Notes: generated by a model not told the origin, from the sequence alone. 64,000 nucleotides of DNA from Symbiodinium natans (GCA_905221605.1 CAJNDS010002389.1:310001-374000), one strand, 5' to 3'. Counted from the stretch's first letter, positions 1 through 10,812 are shown. Made by a program: numbers and translations.

Positions 1-145
1 ACGGCGAATTCCGTGCGAAGGCGGCAGGTGTAGCAACGAAGCGCAAACTCCTGTGAATCCCCCTGAAAACATTGGACGACTTTAACATCCGCGTCTGGAT
101 TGTTATTGATTCTTTTGTTTTTCAAAGTTTTCTGGGAATCCCACT

Positions 146-240
146 TGGGATGTTCCCCCTTATACTAACAGTCCTCAATAGGGATTCTATTACCCCCTAT
201 TAGAACCCCTATCAAGCACAGCATAAGGGGGCACATCCTC
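146..240. mobile_element. Family B inverted-repeat element (MITE-like)
   Basis: An approximately 95 bp element begins with GGGATGTTCCCCCTTATACT and ends with TAAGGGGGCACATCC, which is nearly the reverse complement of the start. Related copies lie near 7.27, 42.31, 61.02 and 63.74 kb. It has no coding capacity. The internal AACAGTCCT...AATAGGGATTCTA motif is shared by most copies. Confidence 0.7.
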
Positions 241-254
241 AAATTCTCACCAAG

Positions 255-361
255 GAGCTGCCCACGGATGTAGGGGCATCCGACCTGCTCTGCTATTGCA
301 ACTCGGCCGAATTATCCAGGCCTTGCGGTGAAAGAGGATGTTCGCCCCTATCCGCGTTGGG
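255..361 (+). CDS. Internal exon candidate, unknown product
   Basis: The frame from GAG at 255 stays open for 35 codons and runs straight into a TTTAGGG array, whose first GT would serve as the 5' splice site (phase 2). The peptide starts ELPTDVGASDLLCYC and has four Cys in the first 30 residues. The 3' splice site would be CACCAAG, which is weak. No family is recognised. A 100 nt open frame can arise by chance, so the call rests on its position against the array. Confidence 0.3.
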
Positions 362-433
362 GTTTAGGGTTTAGGGTTTAGGGTTTAGGGTTTAGGGTTT
401 AGGGTTTAGGGTTTAGGGTTTAGGGTTTAGGGC
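361..433 (+). repeat. Interstitial telomeric array TTTAGGG
   Basis: About ten near-perfect units follow the 255-361 exon candidate immediately. Confidence 0.95.
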
Positions 434-504
434 TTATGCAAACAGTCACTCGGACGGTCTCGAAGCATCCACTTGGAGACTAAACTACCGAGTAATTACT
501 GATT

Positions 505-593
505 GTTACCCCTGCGATCTGTATGTACAAGCTTCGCTGCATGAGCCGGAATAACACTGTTGGTATTTACAAGGTACTCCAGCAAACCTCAGG
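505..593 (+). CDS. Internal exon candidate, unknown product
   Basis: An open frame includes ATG at 523 and reads MYKLRCMSRNNTVGIYKV before ending at ..CTCAGG, where a TTTAGGG array supplies the GT. The composition, with basic residues and a Cys, is protein-like. No acceptor is clear, so the start is uncertain. No family is recognised. Confidence 0.25.
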
Positions 594-640
594 GTTTAGG
601 GTTTGGGGTTTAGGGTTAGGGTTTAGGTAGGGTTTAGGGT
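592..640 (+). repeat. Degenerate telomeric array TTTAGGG
   Basis: Five or six units with TTTGGGG and TTAGGG variants. Confidence 0.85.
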
Positions 641-899
641 TGTTTGTGTTAGGGCTGCCCACGAAACCGTCCTGCTTGCATCCGATTCCATCTGCTCACA
701 GAGTGGCTTTGTTCGGCATGCTGGGTACCTTCGGTCACTTCGGAGGGGTGGTCCTGGATGCAGGCGAGTGGGCACATATAGGTCTAGACGATTTGAGAAC
801 TGTTTTCAAGTATGGGTTTGTATTTGTATATATACTTCCCCCCCCCCCCATTGATCCACCGTTTTTTCTGTCTTCTGACGCGGAACTTGCATATGGAAA

Positions 900-1470
900 T
901 TTTGGAGCGGGATCCCAAAATCTTGTTCCCTTGCTTTTCTCCCTAAATCCTGAGGCACCCCAAATCCTAGGTCCTAAATCCTTCAGGAGGAGAGCCCCTA
1001 AATCCTAAAAAACAAACCCAATTTCCTAGGTCCTTTTCCCTAAACCCTAAAGAACGGGATCCCAAAGTCTGCCGAAATAGTATTCCTTAATCCTATTCCC
1101 CAAATCTTATTCCGTAAACCAGAAGGCCGGTGGCTCTCCCTCCCCTTCAGCTCGCATTGTACTCCTTAAATCCTTTTGGCCGAGCCCTAAAGCCAGAGAT
1201 CCCACATCTTAGTATCTCAGTCCCTAAATCCCTAACCATAAAGAGGAGAGTCTTTCTAGTCCCCCCCCCCACCCCCCCACGAGGCTTAGATCTCATTCTG
1301 TTTTTGAGCAACGATCTTATTCGCTAAATCCCAGCGAGAAGGATTTCGGGAACATGCTGCTTCCCTAAACCCTAAAAGCTAAAGACCAGAGTTTGATTTA
1401 TTCTGAAAGGGGGGAAGTTCATAATTGGCCAAGCCTAAAGTCGGGGGATTCCAAATCTTAGTCCCGAAAT
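900..1470 (-). repeat. Degenerate telomere-derived satellite
   Basis: Irregular repeats of GGATCCCAAATCTT and TTCCCTAAATCCTA spaced by some 40-50 bp. The same words occur on the opposite strand at 10.12-10.5 kb. They appear derived from CCCTAAA units that diverged before local expansion. No gene is seen here. Confidence 0.6.
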
Positions 1471-1546
1471 CCTACCCAGCGGCTGGAACAATGCACCATA
1501 AAAGGCCTGTTAAAACTTGATCCAATAATAAGAGCACGTAGCCGAA

Positions 1547-1649
1547 CTTCAATATTGGGCCCGGATCCAGATTCAAGATTCAAGATGCCTGCCAAACTTT
1601 TCCTGGGCATCTTGAATCTTGAATCTTGGACCCGGGCCCAATATTGAAG
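1547..1649. repeat. Long hairpin, 43 bp arms
   Basis: CTTCAATATTGGGCCCGG at 1547 pairs with CCGGGCCCAATATTGAAG ending at 1649. The arms continue through ATTCAAGATTCAAGATGCC to a loop of 16 nt, with three mismatches. A third partial copy of the arm end (CTTCAATATTGGG) follows at about 1664. Confidence 0.85.
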
Positions 1650-1740
1650 AAACGGAGGATTGAACTTCAATATTGGGTTCAACCTCAACACTAAGATGAC
1701 AGATCAATGGGGGCTGGGGGTACCGGGGTACCGGGGTGCC

Positions 1741-1790
<50 letters not shown>
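1741..1790. repeat. AT dinucleotide microsatellite
   Basis: (AT)n with a TG run after it. It lies about 70 nt upstream of an acceptor-like TTTGTTTGCAG. Confidence 0.95.
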
Positions 1791-1793
<3 letters not shown>

Positions 1794-1859
1794 TGTGTGT
1801 GTGTGTTCTTTTTTCGTATCTGCATAGACATACATGCTCATACCAACATTTGTTTGCAG

Positions 1860-2165
1860 CACCTCGGTGATTTGATAGCAGGGATACTGCACATGGATGC
1901 GCACTCCGACGTGGCACGGATCTGTTACAGGGCTGGAAGCACGCTACCATCAACAGTGCGGAGGTCCATGACCCCTGAATCATTGCCATTGCCATGTATA
2001 GCTTCTCAAACCCAACTCGCAACCCCTCAAGGCTCAAAGGCTCTCAAAACTGCATGCAGAAAGAAAGGCTACACTGGCGGCACCACTGGCAGGGAACGTT
2101 GCGTTGCAGTCCACCAGGGCGCTTGGGCGGCAAGTGGTTGCCGGGGGTTCCCTTCAATGCTTTGA
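1860..2165 (+). CDS. Terminal exon candidate, unknown product
   Basis: The sequence CATTTGTTTGCAG immediately before 1860 is a good 3' splice site and follows a TA/TG microsatellite, a usual intron feature. One frame then stays open for 101 codons to a TGA, starting HLGDLIAGILHMDAHSDVAR. A second frame from CAG at 1929 is also short but plausible, so the frame is not settled. No family is recognised. Confidence 0.25.
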   Translation, partial: HLGDLIAGILHMDAHSDVARICYRAGSTLPSTVRRSMTPESLPLPCIASQTQLATPQGSKALKTACRKKGYTGGTTGRERCVAVHQGAWAASGCRGFPSML

Positions 2166-2647
2166 GGACTTCAATCCTTTGAGGGGTCTTTTAAGAAAGG
2201 GTTAGGGCCTTTGGAGCATTCAGGGTCTTGGGCGATTTAGGCTTTTCAAAACAGAGGAGACCACCCTGTAAGCTCCTGCCGCCATCCGCTAGCCCAAAGG
2301 TTGAGGCATACTTGATGCAAACGCAACAATTACCTATTCAGTGTAGCGCTAAGGCTGAGGCTTGTAGATGCTTGTAGAATGTCCAGGAAGCCCGGAAGCC
2401 GCACATACTGCCCTATGCACAGCATGAAGCCGGCCAGGCAGCAGCCCAGAGTTTCCAAAGTCTAAGATCCCATGTTTTTGGACAATGTGGACCGTCAACG
2501 CCTCTCAGACTCAGCACCCTATAGGCTCTTAAACCCTCCCAAGCATCTTTAAGATTCTAAGCCCGCAGAGAGTCAAAGCCCGCAACCCTGGATGCAGTAA
2601 AGCGAAGCCCCCAACCCCCGACATAGTCACGGGTTACTGCTTGAGGC

Positions 2648-2902
2648 ATGGCCCTGCACGAGTTGCGCAACTACCCACCAGCGCTGCGGATGCGACCAGC
2701 AGCACGCCCGATTCTTGGAGTAAGGCCTATAGGAAGGCTTCAAGAAAGCATTGAAATGCTTAAAAAGCACCCAGAACAGTGTATCCGCAAATCCACTTTT
2801 TGGTGGACGCCTGGTTGCTTGCGCATCTCTTACATGGCCGTGCGAAAAAAGGGGCTGTGGCGCAAGACACATGTTGTGGTGAAAAGCTGCTGTCTACGTT
2901 GA
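2648..2902 (+). CDS. Small ORF, unknown product
   Basis: An 84-codon ATG frame has a basic central part (ESIEMLKKHPEQCIRKSTFW) rich in Trp, Lys and Arg. The opposite strand is also open over part of it, so the strand is not certain. No promoter, intron or family is recognised. Confidence 0.2.
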   Translation: MALHELRNYPPALRMRPAARPILGVRPIGRLQESIEMLKKHPEQCIRKSTFWWTPGCLRISYMAVRKKGLWRKTHVVVKSCCLR

Positions 2903-3210
2903 TACAATAAGTAGAGCACGACAGTAGAGGTTGGCGCCACAGACAGATATGCGACATGTACGACCAACGCATCAACACCACATGTCAGCAGGCGGTGGAC
3001 CACGCACCAAGGCCAGTTTTCAACGGAGACGCCGAATGTGTGCTACAGAAAAACCACGTGTCGCAACATGCACTGTGCAAGCATAGTCAGATAGTCGCGT
3101 GGCGGGCCCTGCCCTTGCGAATTCCCACCCTCTTTGTGGGAAACGCAACGGAATCGGTTTCATCCTGACTGATCATCGGATCAAACTCCTTGGGCCCCAG
3201 GCCCTGGCAG

Positions 3211-3287
3211 GCCGCAACTTCCCATGAAACCTTTCCCGGCACCTCAGGTGGCAGCCTTGAAGATGCCTCTCCGCCCGGAATTCGAGG
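3211..3287 (+). CDS. Internal exon candidate bounded by acceptor and telomeric array
   Basis: The acceptor is CCAGGCCCTGGCAG. The frame AATSHETFPGTSGGSLEDAS stays open for 25 codons and ends at GAGG, immediately followed by GTTTAGGG. Acidic and Ser/Gly-rich composition suggests a linker region. This is one of the clearest cases of an exon ending at a TTTAGGG array. No family is recognised. Confidence 0.4.
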
Positions 3288-3330
3288 GTTTAGGGTTTAG
3301 GGTGTAGGGTTTAGGGTTTAGGGTTTAGGG
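3286..3330 (+). repeat. Telomeric array TTTAGGG
   Basis: Six units, one of them TGTAGGG. Confidence 0.95.
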
Positions 3331-4094
3331 ACTAATTTAGGGATGTTCAGTCTAGGACGCGGTGTCTTTGGGCTTGTTTTTTTTTTTTTTTTCCGCAAGG
3401 GTTGCGCCCATCAAGCTTTGAGCCGCTGGCCTGATGCCCCAAAGCAGTTCAAAGCCTTCAAAGAGATTCCCAGGGCCACGCTCTGAGATCCTAAATATCC
3501 GAAATTCCGAAAGACCTGCTCACTCACTAAGCGCGCCATGCCCTCACACATTTCCAGCACCCCAGGCCCTAACAGTCCAATGGAGAACGCCTGTCCAAAA
3601 GCCTCAAACCGGAAGCTTCAACCGATTTGACCTGAGCCTGCAGAGCATTCAAAGGATAGCTGCGGCATGGGTTCGTAATTTTCACGCTACGCGACCCGCT
3701 GGCTGTTTGGAGGGGGGGCGCGGGGTGGGGTGGCGCGGGGGTGGGGTGTGAGGGGCTAGGGGGGAAGCAGGCAAACCATGGGGGAAGCATAGGAAAGGAT
3801 AAGGAGGAGGTGTAGGGGAGTCAGTAGCCGCAAGGAAGAGAGTGGGGCGGTGGAGTGGGGGCGGGTAGGTGGTGTCCGTCCAGGGTTTGGAGGCGGGGTA
3901 CCTGCCTTCGGCTTCGCTTCAGCGGATTTAGAGCAACCTTCTCCATGAATCTTGCGAGCTTAGGGGGGCGCAGCAAAGCCGGAGAAAGCCAGGCCGTAAG
4001 GGTGCTGCAGCCCTCTTCGCTGCAGTGGGCGGCGGCGGTGTACGGTCGTGGCCTTGGCGGTGTTCATGTCAGAACATGAGTGAGGATCCCATCC

Positions 4095-4740
4095 CCTTCC
4101 CCCCCTTCCCCCCCTTCCCCCCCCCCCCCCCTCCCCCCCTTCCCCCCTTCCCCCCCTTCCCCCCCTTCCTTCCCCCCCTTCCCCCCCTCCTTCCCCCCCT
4201 TCCCCCCTTCCTTCCCCCCCTTCCTTCCCCTTCCTTCCCCCCCTTCCCCCCCTTCCCCCCCCCCCCCCTTCCCCCCCCTTCCCCCCCCCTTCCCCCCCCC
4301 CCCCCCCCCCTTCCCCCCCCTTCCCCCCCTTCCCCCCTTCCCCCCCTTCCCCCCCTCCCCCCCCTTCCCCCCCTTCCCCCCCTTCCCCCCCCCCCCCCCC
4401 TCCCCCCCCCCCCTTCCCCCCCTTCCCCCCCTTCCCCCCCTTCCCCCCCCCCCTTCCCCCCCTTCCCCCCCGTCCCCCCTTCCCCCCCTTCCCCCCCCCG
4501 GTCCCCCCCTTCCCCCCTTCCCCCCCTTCCCCCCTTCCCCCCCCCTTCCCCCCCCTTTCCCCCCTTCCCCCCCTTCCTCCCCCCCTTCCCCCCCTTCCCC
4601 CCCTTCCCCCCCTTTTCCCCCCCTTCCTCCCCCCCTCCCCCCTTCCCCCCCTTCCCCCCCTTCCCCCCCCCCCTTCCCCCCCCTTCCCCCCTTCCCCCCC
4701 CCTTCCCCCCCCCCTCCCCCCCTTCCCCCCCCCCCCCCCC
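4095..4740 (+). repeat. 650 bp homopyrimidine tract (TTCCCCCC)n
   Basis: Pure C and T on the + strand apart from two G-containing interruptions near 4471 and 4500. Units are mostly TT followed by 5-10 C. The 233-260 codon frames on both strands (Pro/Phe/Ser or Gly/Lys/Glu only) are artefacts of this composition. Such a tract can form triplex or G-quadruplex structures. Confidence 0.97.
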
Positions 4741-4819
4741 AAAAAGAGCCGAGAGTGTTGACCAAATCTCGGCCACAGCGAGGTTTTGAGAGGGTGTTGA
4801 CCCCCGCGCCAGCCCCCTA

Positions 4820-5012
4820 AAAGGAGCCCAGACGGGCGAGCATCATGAGCTGGGTGTGGTCCGGGATAACACCCAAGCCAGCGACCAGCTGATGCTCATG
4901 ATGCTGGGTTTTTGGTTGCCCTTTTTGTGCCTTTTTTCTGGTGAAATTCAACAGAAAGGCACAACGGGAGGGGCGAGCGTCATGAGCATCAGCTGGGTGT
5001 GACCACGTGCCT
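4820..5012. repeat. Dispersed direct and inverted copies of a CATGAGCATCAGCTGG motif
   Basis: GGGCGAGC(A/G)TCATGAGC occurs at about 4833 and 4972, and an inverted copy CCAGCTGATGCTCATGA lies at about 4885. Together they make an imperfect hairpin. Confidence 0.7.
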
Positions 5013-6611
5013 CCTGTGTTGCGCAGAAGCCTCATTTTTCGCAGTCAGTCCATGCAAGAACTTGAGCTTTAGCAAATCAGAGGGGCCTTTTTGTGCGTAA
5101 AAACCATCAGCAACATGGCGCTGTGATTGCCAGAGGCACCTGCCTTTCCTGAAAGCCACACCCTTGGGTGAAATGCCCAGTCGTGAGCTTGACAGCCTTG
5201 AATCTCAACGCTTTCAAGCCGAAGCCGTAACACTCCCCTCTTTGCGTAGCAGAACTCTCAAAAAGCCCGAAGCACGTCCAGGCCAATTGGATCTGGCTCT
5301 GGCTTTCCGCGGCTGTGCAGTGGTCACAGACACCGGGGCAGCGATTCATGGGTATAGTTAGTTTGCATTTTCGCTTCCTGGACTCAAACCCCCTGGTTGT
5401 CGAGTCTAATTGGGTTTGAAAAAGGTTTCAGGCGGAACCAAGAGGTTTGGACGTTGCGTGCCACTTGTGGTGATTGCTTTGCGGGGTGATTTGTTTGAAG
5501 TCTTGGCGAACGTGTTTGTTATTGGAAAACGTCCCTCTAGCCTGCGTAGGACATCCGCCATGTGCTTTTTTTTGCCCCCCCCCCGGGTTTCTTTTGGCGG
5601 TGAGTGTTTGGAGCGAGGGTGGGGTGCCTTGACCCTTCGATGCTTCAAGCTGTGACACTCCACCCTAGTAGTCCGGGCCACAAGATCCTCTCAGTCCTGA
5701 AGAGCCTTAAGAGTCTAAACCTCGAAGCCCGTCACCTTGCAACACTGTAGACTTCCTCAGTTTCCAAGCTCTCCTCTCAAAATTGGTTCTTGTCTCCACG
5801 ACTTCGTCCGCGTGAAAAGCCTCACGAACTCCAAACTCCCTGAGGTCCAAACTTGATCGTACCCTAGCAGAAGCCAAAAATCATCCTAAACTTCAAAAGG
5901 AAGCCTTCGACCTCCAGGACACCGACTTGTAGGGATGGGGGTGCCAGGGAAGTGTTTGGGGCACTTCGCACATCAGAGCTTGGTATAGGAAGCTTGTAGT
6001 GGGCCGCATGCTTCAATCCGTTCTAGCTCTGATTGATGCTCGAGTTTTTTGTGGGCGCACGTCACGATCTTCTTCTTGCGATTTCACGTTGGACGACTCC
6101 ATAGCGTTGAAGCTTCTCACAGTCGAGCGCATGAGGTCTGGACTTGCACACCTGGCTGGGTTTGGGACCTATTATCACCCCAACAGCCCAAACCCCTGCG
6201 GCCTGAGGACACCGTCTCCATTGTGAAAGATCGCAAGGCCATGCGTGTTGGTTAACCCCCTGTCCCTTGAAAATGCGTCCTGAGCTGTGATATAAAGGAA
6301 GCTGAGAGCTCACTCCCCATCCCCAACCTCCCCGGGCTTGAGTTTTGTGAGGCAGAGCCTTCGCGTAACAGAAGCAGTATGGACCTCGAAGCCCTGGGAA
6401 GGTGTCGATTCTCGGTTTGCCGCCTTCGCAGCTGCAGCTGCTGACGCCCACGGATTTTCTCGATGCCAGGAGTCATAGAGAAGTGCAGCCCCAACCGCCT
6501 AAAGTACGTTTAAATGCCAAGGCATTGAGGGAAGAGCAGGTGCAACGTAGGCTCGGAGGCTTCGGAGGGCTAAGCTTTGTTGCCATGCTCCTGATGACTG
6601 ATGTAGGGTGA

Positions 6612-6821
6612 TGGAATGAGGCCGCCGCTGTTGTATGCAAACATGTACTAGACTTTCTTTTGAAAGCATCCTTCTTCCCTGAATTGTTTCACGTCGGGCT
6701 GGCATTCTCTGCAACCCCTACCTCGCTTCACCCCAACTCCGGAACAAAACTGTCTTGGCCCCTGGCTGACTTCGAAGAGCAGCTTCTTCTGGGCGATATG
6801 GTGGATTTGTGTTCGAAGTGA
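6612..6821 (+). CDS. ORF without ATG, probable internal or terminal exon
   Basis: The frame is open for 69 codons to TGA at 6819 and contains no Met until near its end. It carries a hydrophobic stretch (LDFLLKASFFPELFHVG) and an acidic end (ADFEEQLLLGDMVDL). The composition is more protein-like than the overlapping frames. A further open frame (6402-6608) lies upstream. Splice sites are not clear and no family is recognised. Confidence 0.3.
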   Translation, partial: WNEAAAVVCKHVLDFLLKASFFPELFHVGLAFSATPTSLHPNSGTKLSWPLADFEEQLLLGDMVDLCSK

Positions 6822-7265
6822 CAGCACTAGTCTACCAAGGCCCTAGAGTCGAAAAAGCAAGAAGCACACCCTCTGCATCGGTGTCTGAGTCGCGGTCGGC
6901 ACCAGGAGCTACAGCGGATATTGTCCACTACGCGTCTTAGCAGCAATGCGGTGCTGACACTTCAGGAGAGGGCCCTAAAAAGTCTTTATATGCGCGTTTC
7001 CGAAAATAGGTTTTGGGGTTCCTCAAAACGTAAACCAGTATAGTATTTTCGGGGTACGGTTCAGGCCCACTCCAGCCGTGCCAGGGCTCTGTGTGTACAA
7101 AGCACTAGGAACTGTTTATGCCCTGCCCACGTCTGTGGCTGACCCTCCGGCTGAGGACATCAGTCCCAGCTAAAGGCACTTCAATCAAGAGCAACATTCC
7201 GCACAGTCCGTGATTTCAGGAGATTCTCGAAACTAGCGCAAAGCCCTGCAAAGAATGCCACGGGC

Positions 7266-7380
7266 ATCCCTTCAGGATGTCCCCCCTGATACCAACAGTC
7301 CTTAATAGGGATTCTAGCACCCCCGATTCTCATCCCAATGAAGGAGCTGTTAGTATGAGGGCAGGGGGAACATGCCACGG
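7266..7380. mobile_element. Family B inverted-repeat element
   Basis: Shares CCCCCTGATACCAACAGTCC and AATAGGGATTCTA with the 146-240 copy and ends GGGGGAACATGCC. Confidence 0.65.
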
Positions 7381-7381
7381 G

Positions 7382-7462
7382 AAACCCTAAACCCTAAACC
7401 CTAAACCCTAAACCCTAAACCCCAAACCCTAAACCCTAAACCCTAAACCCTAAACCTTAAAC
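7382..7462 (-). repeat. Telomeric array CCCTAAA
   Basis: Eleven units directly after the family B element. Confidence 0.95.
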
Positions 7463-7466
7463 AAAG

Positions 7467-7563
7467 GCCGCCATGGGCATCCCGACCAGGTCGACTCATC
7501 TCCTGGGGGGAGCCCTGCCCGACGGCCACGTCTCTCAGGGCTCCGGCATGCCGTGTCTCGGGG
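7467..7563 (+). CDS. Exon candidate starting MGIPTR
   Basis: It begins at AAACAAAG, the end of a CCCTAAA array, and has an ATG at 7473 in a GCCGCCATGG context. The peptide starts MGIPTRSTHLLGGALPDGHV. It ends at GGGG followed by GTTTCAGGG, the start of an imperfect telomere-like stretch. It could be a first exon or an internal one. No family is recognised. Confidence 0.35.
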
Positions 7564-7572
7564 GTTTCAGGG

Positions 7573-7573
<1 letters not shown>

Positions 7574-7625
<52 letters not shown>
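7574..7625. repeat. TTA trinucleotide microsatellite
   Basis: About seventeen TTA units. Confidence 0.97.
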
Positions 7626-7626
<1 letters not shown>

Positions 7627-7939
7627 TGTTATTATTTGTATTTAGATTTTTCATTTTTTTTGTTTGAGGGGTTCTGGGTTTTAGGGTCCAAGGGTCTGTA
7701 GGTCAAGGCCAAGAGCACGCCCCAGCTACTTGCATTTCTTCGCGGATGTACATATTCTGGAGAAGAATGTACTGTCCACGACGTCGAATGACGCAAAGGG
7801 CTGTGTGCTCCGGTGCGAGGGCTTGAGGGAGTATCTGAGCCTCAAGGTCAAGGTCGTAAGGACCTTCAGGAATAGTGTATTGTCAGCCTGGCTCTGAATC
7901 CATAGCTTGCGAGGACGAGTTGAGGTATTTCGACAGTAC

Positions 7940-8580
7940 GTTCTTACCACGACACAGTTTTCTGCACAATGACAAGCTTTTACAATTGCAGCGACAAGGT
8001 TTTTTCTTACACTGACAAGGGTTTAGGGTTCAGCCTGACAAGGGTTTAGGGGGTCAGTATGCTTGCCTCTTCCCGCTTCGACAAGCAAGCTTCAGTGTTA
8101 GCAGCGGCTTCGACAGTGGTAACACAGGCTTCGGGCTGGGGGGGGGCTTGGGGCAAGCAGAAAATGCGGGGAATCACCGTTTTGGAGCTTTTGAGAATCA
8201 CCGTTTTGGAGCTTTTGAGGCTGATTCCCCCCGCATCCGTGGGGGGGGGCTGGGCTGGGCTGGGGGGGGGGGGGGGGGGCTGGTGCAAGCAGAAAATGCG
8301 GGGGAATCACCGTTTTGGAGCTTTTGAGGCTTGAAAACGCCAAAACGGTGATTCCCCCAAGCAGAAAATGCGGGGGAATCACCGTTTTGGAGCTTTGAGG
8401 CGGGCAAGCAGAAAATGCGGGGGAATCACCGTTTTGGAGCTAAACGGTGATTCCCCCCGCATCCGTAGGGGGTCGTGTTCAGGTTTCATTCGCTGTCGTG
8501 GTAAGTCTTCTTTCTGTCGTGGTGCCGAAAATTTCCTTGTCATGGTGTGAATCCCTTTTCTTGTCGTCGTGGCAGCTACG
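7940..8580. mobile_element. Nested palindromic repeat element
   Basis: The outer inverted motif CTTACCACGACA (about 7945) pairs with TGTCGTGGTAAG (about 8495), and TTACACTGACAAGG pairs with CCTTGTCATGGTGTGA. Inside are at least five copies of GGGGAATCACCGTTTTGGAGCT in both orientations, separated by GCAAGCAGAAAATGCG and a poly-G run near 8260. Open frames here are repeats, not genes. Confidence 0.75.
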
Positions 8581-8977
8581 CCCTCTCGAGGTATTTCGGG
8601 CTTCTCGGTTTTTTTTTAGTTGTGGCCCAGGCTGTAGCCGAACGCTGGGGGGCTGGCCACCTCCCGTGGCGCTTTCTGGACGTGCTCATATCGACGGAGT
8701 GACCTGCTTCAGGGCTCACGGCAGGGCGTATGGAAGAGTTGGCAGCAGGTAAAGGTGTGGGCAAAAACACAGGGCTTGTATCAGGCCGGGGCAGCCTTTT
8801 TGCGATAAAGGGTCAAAGCTGTGAAATTGTCTAGGGCCAATTTACACGCGACGTCCTAGATGCAGTGTTTTTGACTGCTGGCAGTTGATTTCGTGATATT
8901 ACATAACATCATGTGGCTGACTCTCCAGCACCGAAGGTATTGGCTCTCCTTCGTCTCCTATGAGTCCGGGTGCCCAG

Positions 8978-9618
8978 ATGGCGCCGCCAAAGCGGGGCTT
9001 CAACCGCGATCGTATTGCCAAGCAATAATTCTCTGGCCCCAGTCCTCCTCATTCTTATTTCTTTCTCATGCTGTGTACCTACTTGCATATTACCAGTATT
9101 TGTTCATTGTTGCTGTTCGGCTTACCAGTATATCCTCAACTACTGAAAGGATAAATAACAGTAGTCGTCATTACTATCACAATTGCCATGATTGATGCTA
9201 GCAGTCCTTTTCGTACATACTTGTATAAGTATATGTATGCTCGTATGCATGTGTGTGTTTTTGCAGTGCTCTCAAATGCAAGAGTGGCCATCGCCGAGTC
9301 GTCAGTGTCAGCGTCATGCAAACCAAAGCATCACCAAGACATTCCCATTCGGCAACACAGCCAACAAATGAAACATCTACGAGTAAATCTCCTCCGGCGC
9401 AAGATCTACCCATGTCCACTAGCTGTAAAGCTTCCACATCCGTTTCAAGGCGGGATGAGGACGGCCACAGCCTTTTCGAGCCTGCTGGGCGCCGAGACTT
9501 TTCCAGGGGGAGTTCTGGAGGTTTCGGTATTTTGCTTCAGAGTTGCCCCCAGGATGACTGCGCGAGGTCAGCAGGCATTGATGACGCTGTGCACCTTATT
9601 ACCCACTGTCAAGGCTGA
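8978..9618 (+). CDS. Two-exon gene candidate, Ser/Thr-rich product
   Basis: Exon 1 (8978-9021) starts MAPPKRGFNRDRIAK and would end at a GC 5' site (GCAATA). The intron holds AT/TG-rich sequence and ends TGTTTTTGCAG. Exon 2 (9267-9618) continues in the matching phase with a basic, Ser/Thr-rich region (KASPRHSHSATQPTNETSTS) and ends at TGA. Phase agreement has a one-in-three chance of being accidental. No family is recognised. Confidence 0.3.
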
Positions 9619-9898
9619 AGTGCTTGAATTCTCGAGCCACACAGTGACCCAGCTAGAGACCGCAACTCGATGCCCTAGTCTTGTTTTGGCCTGTTCCTTT
9701 GTAACCCAAACGTTCGAAAGATGGGTATTCGGTTGGCCGGTGAGCCCCCCTTCAGAAACACGAAAACATCCTCAGCAACCAGTACTTGGATGGTCTCTGG
9801 TGGTCATAAGTAGTTCGGCTTGAGTTGGGCTGCAGGCTACATGGATAGATGGTTTGTACAACTGCCAACATCGGAAGTCCGCTTCGTGCGTGGACCAC

Positions 9899-9964
9899 CC
9901 TAAACCCTAAACCCTAAACCCTAAACCGTTAACCCTAAATCCTAAACCCTAAACCCTAAACCCT
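9899..9964 (-). repeat. Telomeric array CCCTAAA
   Basis: Nine units with one CCGTTAA variant. Confidence 0.95.
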
Positions 9965-10008
9965 TCGATAGCTGCGGTGTTGGACTTGAAGGCGCTTAGC
10001 TTGTGCAG

Positions 10009-10069
10009 TACGGGGAGGCCTCATCTCCACAAACTTGGGGCTTGTTCACCTGGCCGGGAAAGATACACG
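10009..10069 (+). CDS. Internal exon candidate
   Basis: The acceptor CTTGTGCAG lies 45 nt after a CCCTAAA array and the donor is CACG|GTAACAT. Two frames are open throughout (YGEASSPQTWGLFTW.. and RGGLISTNLGLVHLAG..). The second would join in phase to an upstream exon candidate at about 9835-9895, which reads MDRWFVQLPTSEVRFV. No family is recognised. Confidence 0.35.
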
Positions 10070-10119
10070 GTAACATAAACCTGCCATATAATATTGTAAA
10101 TATATGTGTGTGTAGGCAT

Positions 10120-10500
10120 AAAATGATTAGAGATTTAGGGACTAAGATTTGGGATCCTCCCGTTTTAGGGCCTGTCCAACTTGATTGTGGAACATAGTGA
10201 GAGGTGAGAGCTGGGGAATAAGAGTACGGCAATGCGATTTAGGGAACAAGATTTAGGGGACCCGCTCTCTTTAGGAATTAAAATGAAAAGGACTTTGGGT
10301 TCAGGGACCCTCTCTTTAGGGTTTAGGGAATAAGTTTTGTTTGGGAGTACAAGTTCAAGGAATAAGATTTAGGGATCCCGCTCCTTAGGATGTGGCGAAA
10401 AGAAATTAGGGAATAGGGTTAGCTTTTTTATGGTTTGAATAAGGGAATAAGATTTATCTAGGATTTTGCAGCAAGATTTAGAGAATAGGGCGAGTTTCTA
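10120..10500 (+). repeat. Degenerate telomere-derived satellite
   Basis: Repeats of GATTTAGGGAACAAGATTTA and GGGATCCCGCTC, the reverse orientation of the 900-1470 block. No gene is seen. Confidence 0.6.
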
Positions 10501-10639
10501 TAAGATTTTCAGGGGCTCTCCTATGGGCCTCTGTAGGATATGTGGAAAATGTGGAAGGTTTCCCTGCGTTCAGTTTGGTATGTACATCCCGAAGCTAGAA
10601 GGGCCACAAAACCATGGATCCATGAGGGGGTGGGGGGGT

Positions 10640-10664
10640 AGCATATATATATATATATATATGT
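10640..10664. repeat. AT microsatellite
   Basis: (AT)n, about 24 bp. Confidence 0.9.
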
Positions 10665-10812
10665 ATAGAGTGCAAGTTTATGGAAGCATGCTTTTCCACT
10701 CTCAAGGCCTGGGGGAAGCGTAAAGTGTCCCCCAGAGCAGGTGCCGCGGTGGTTCGCTCTAGCAGAGTCACTCAACGCCACAAACCGTGGTCTTAGTTTC
10801 TGGGTCTGGAAG

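Noticed and set aside
361-433. True chromosome end
   Set aside because: Arrays are short, in both orientations and spread over the whole window with unique sequence on both sides.
1741-1900. Frames with (YI)n peptides
   Set aside because: Translation of an AT microsatellite.
4025-4820. Open frames of 233-260 codons rich in Gly or Pro/Phe on both strands
   Set aside because: They lie in the homopyrimidine tract, all frames are open at once, and the composition is two or three residues only.
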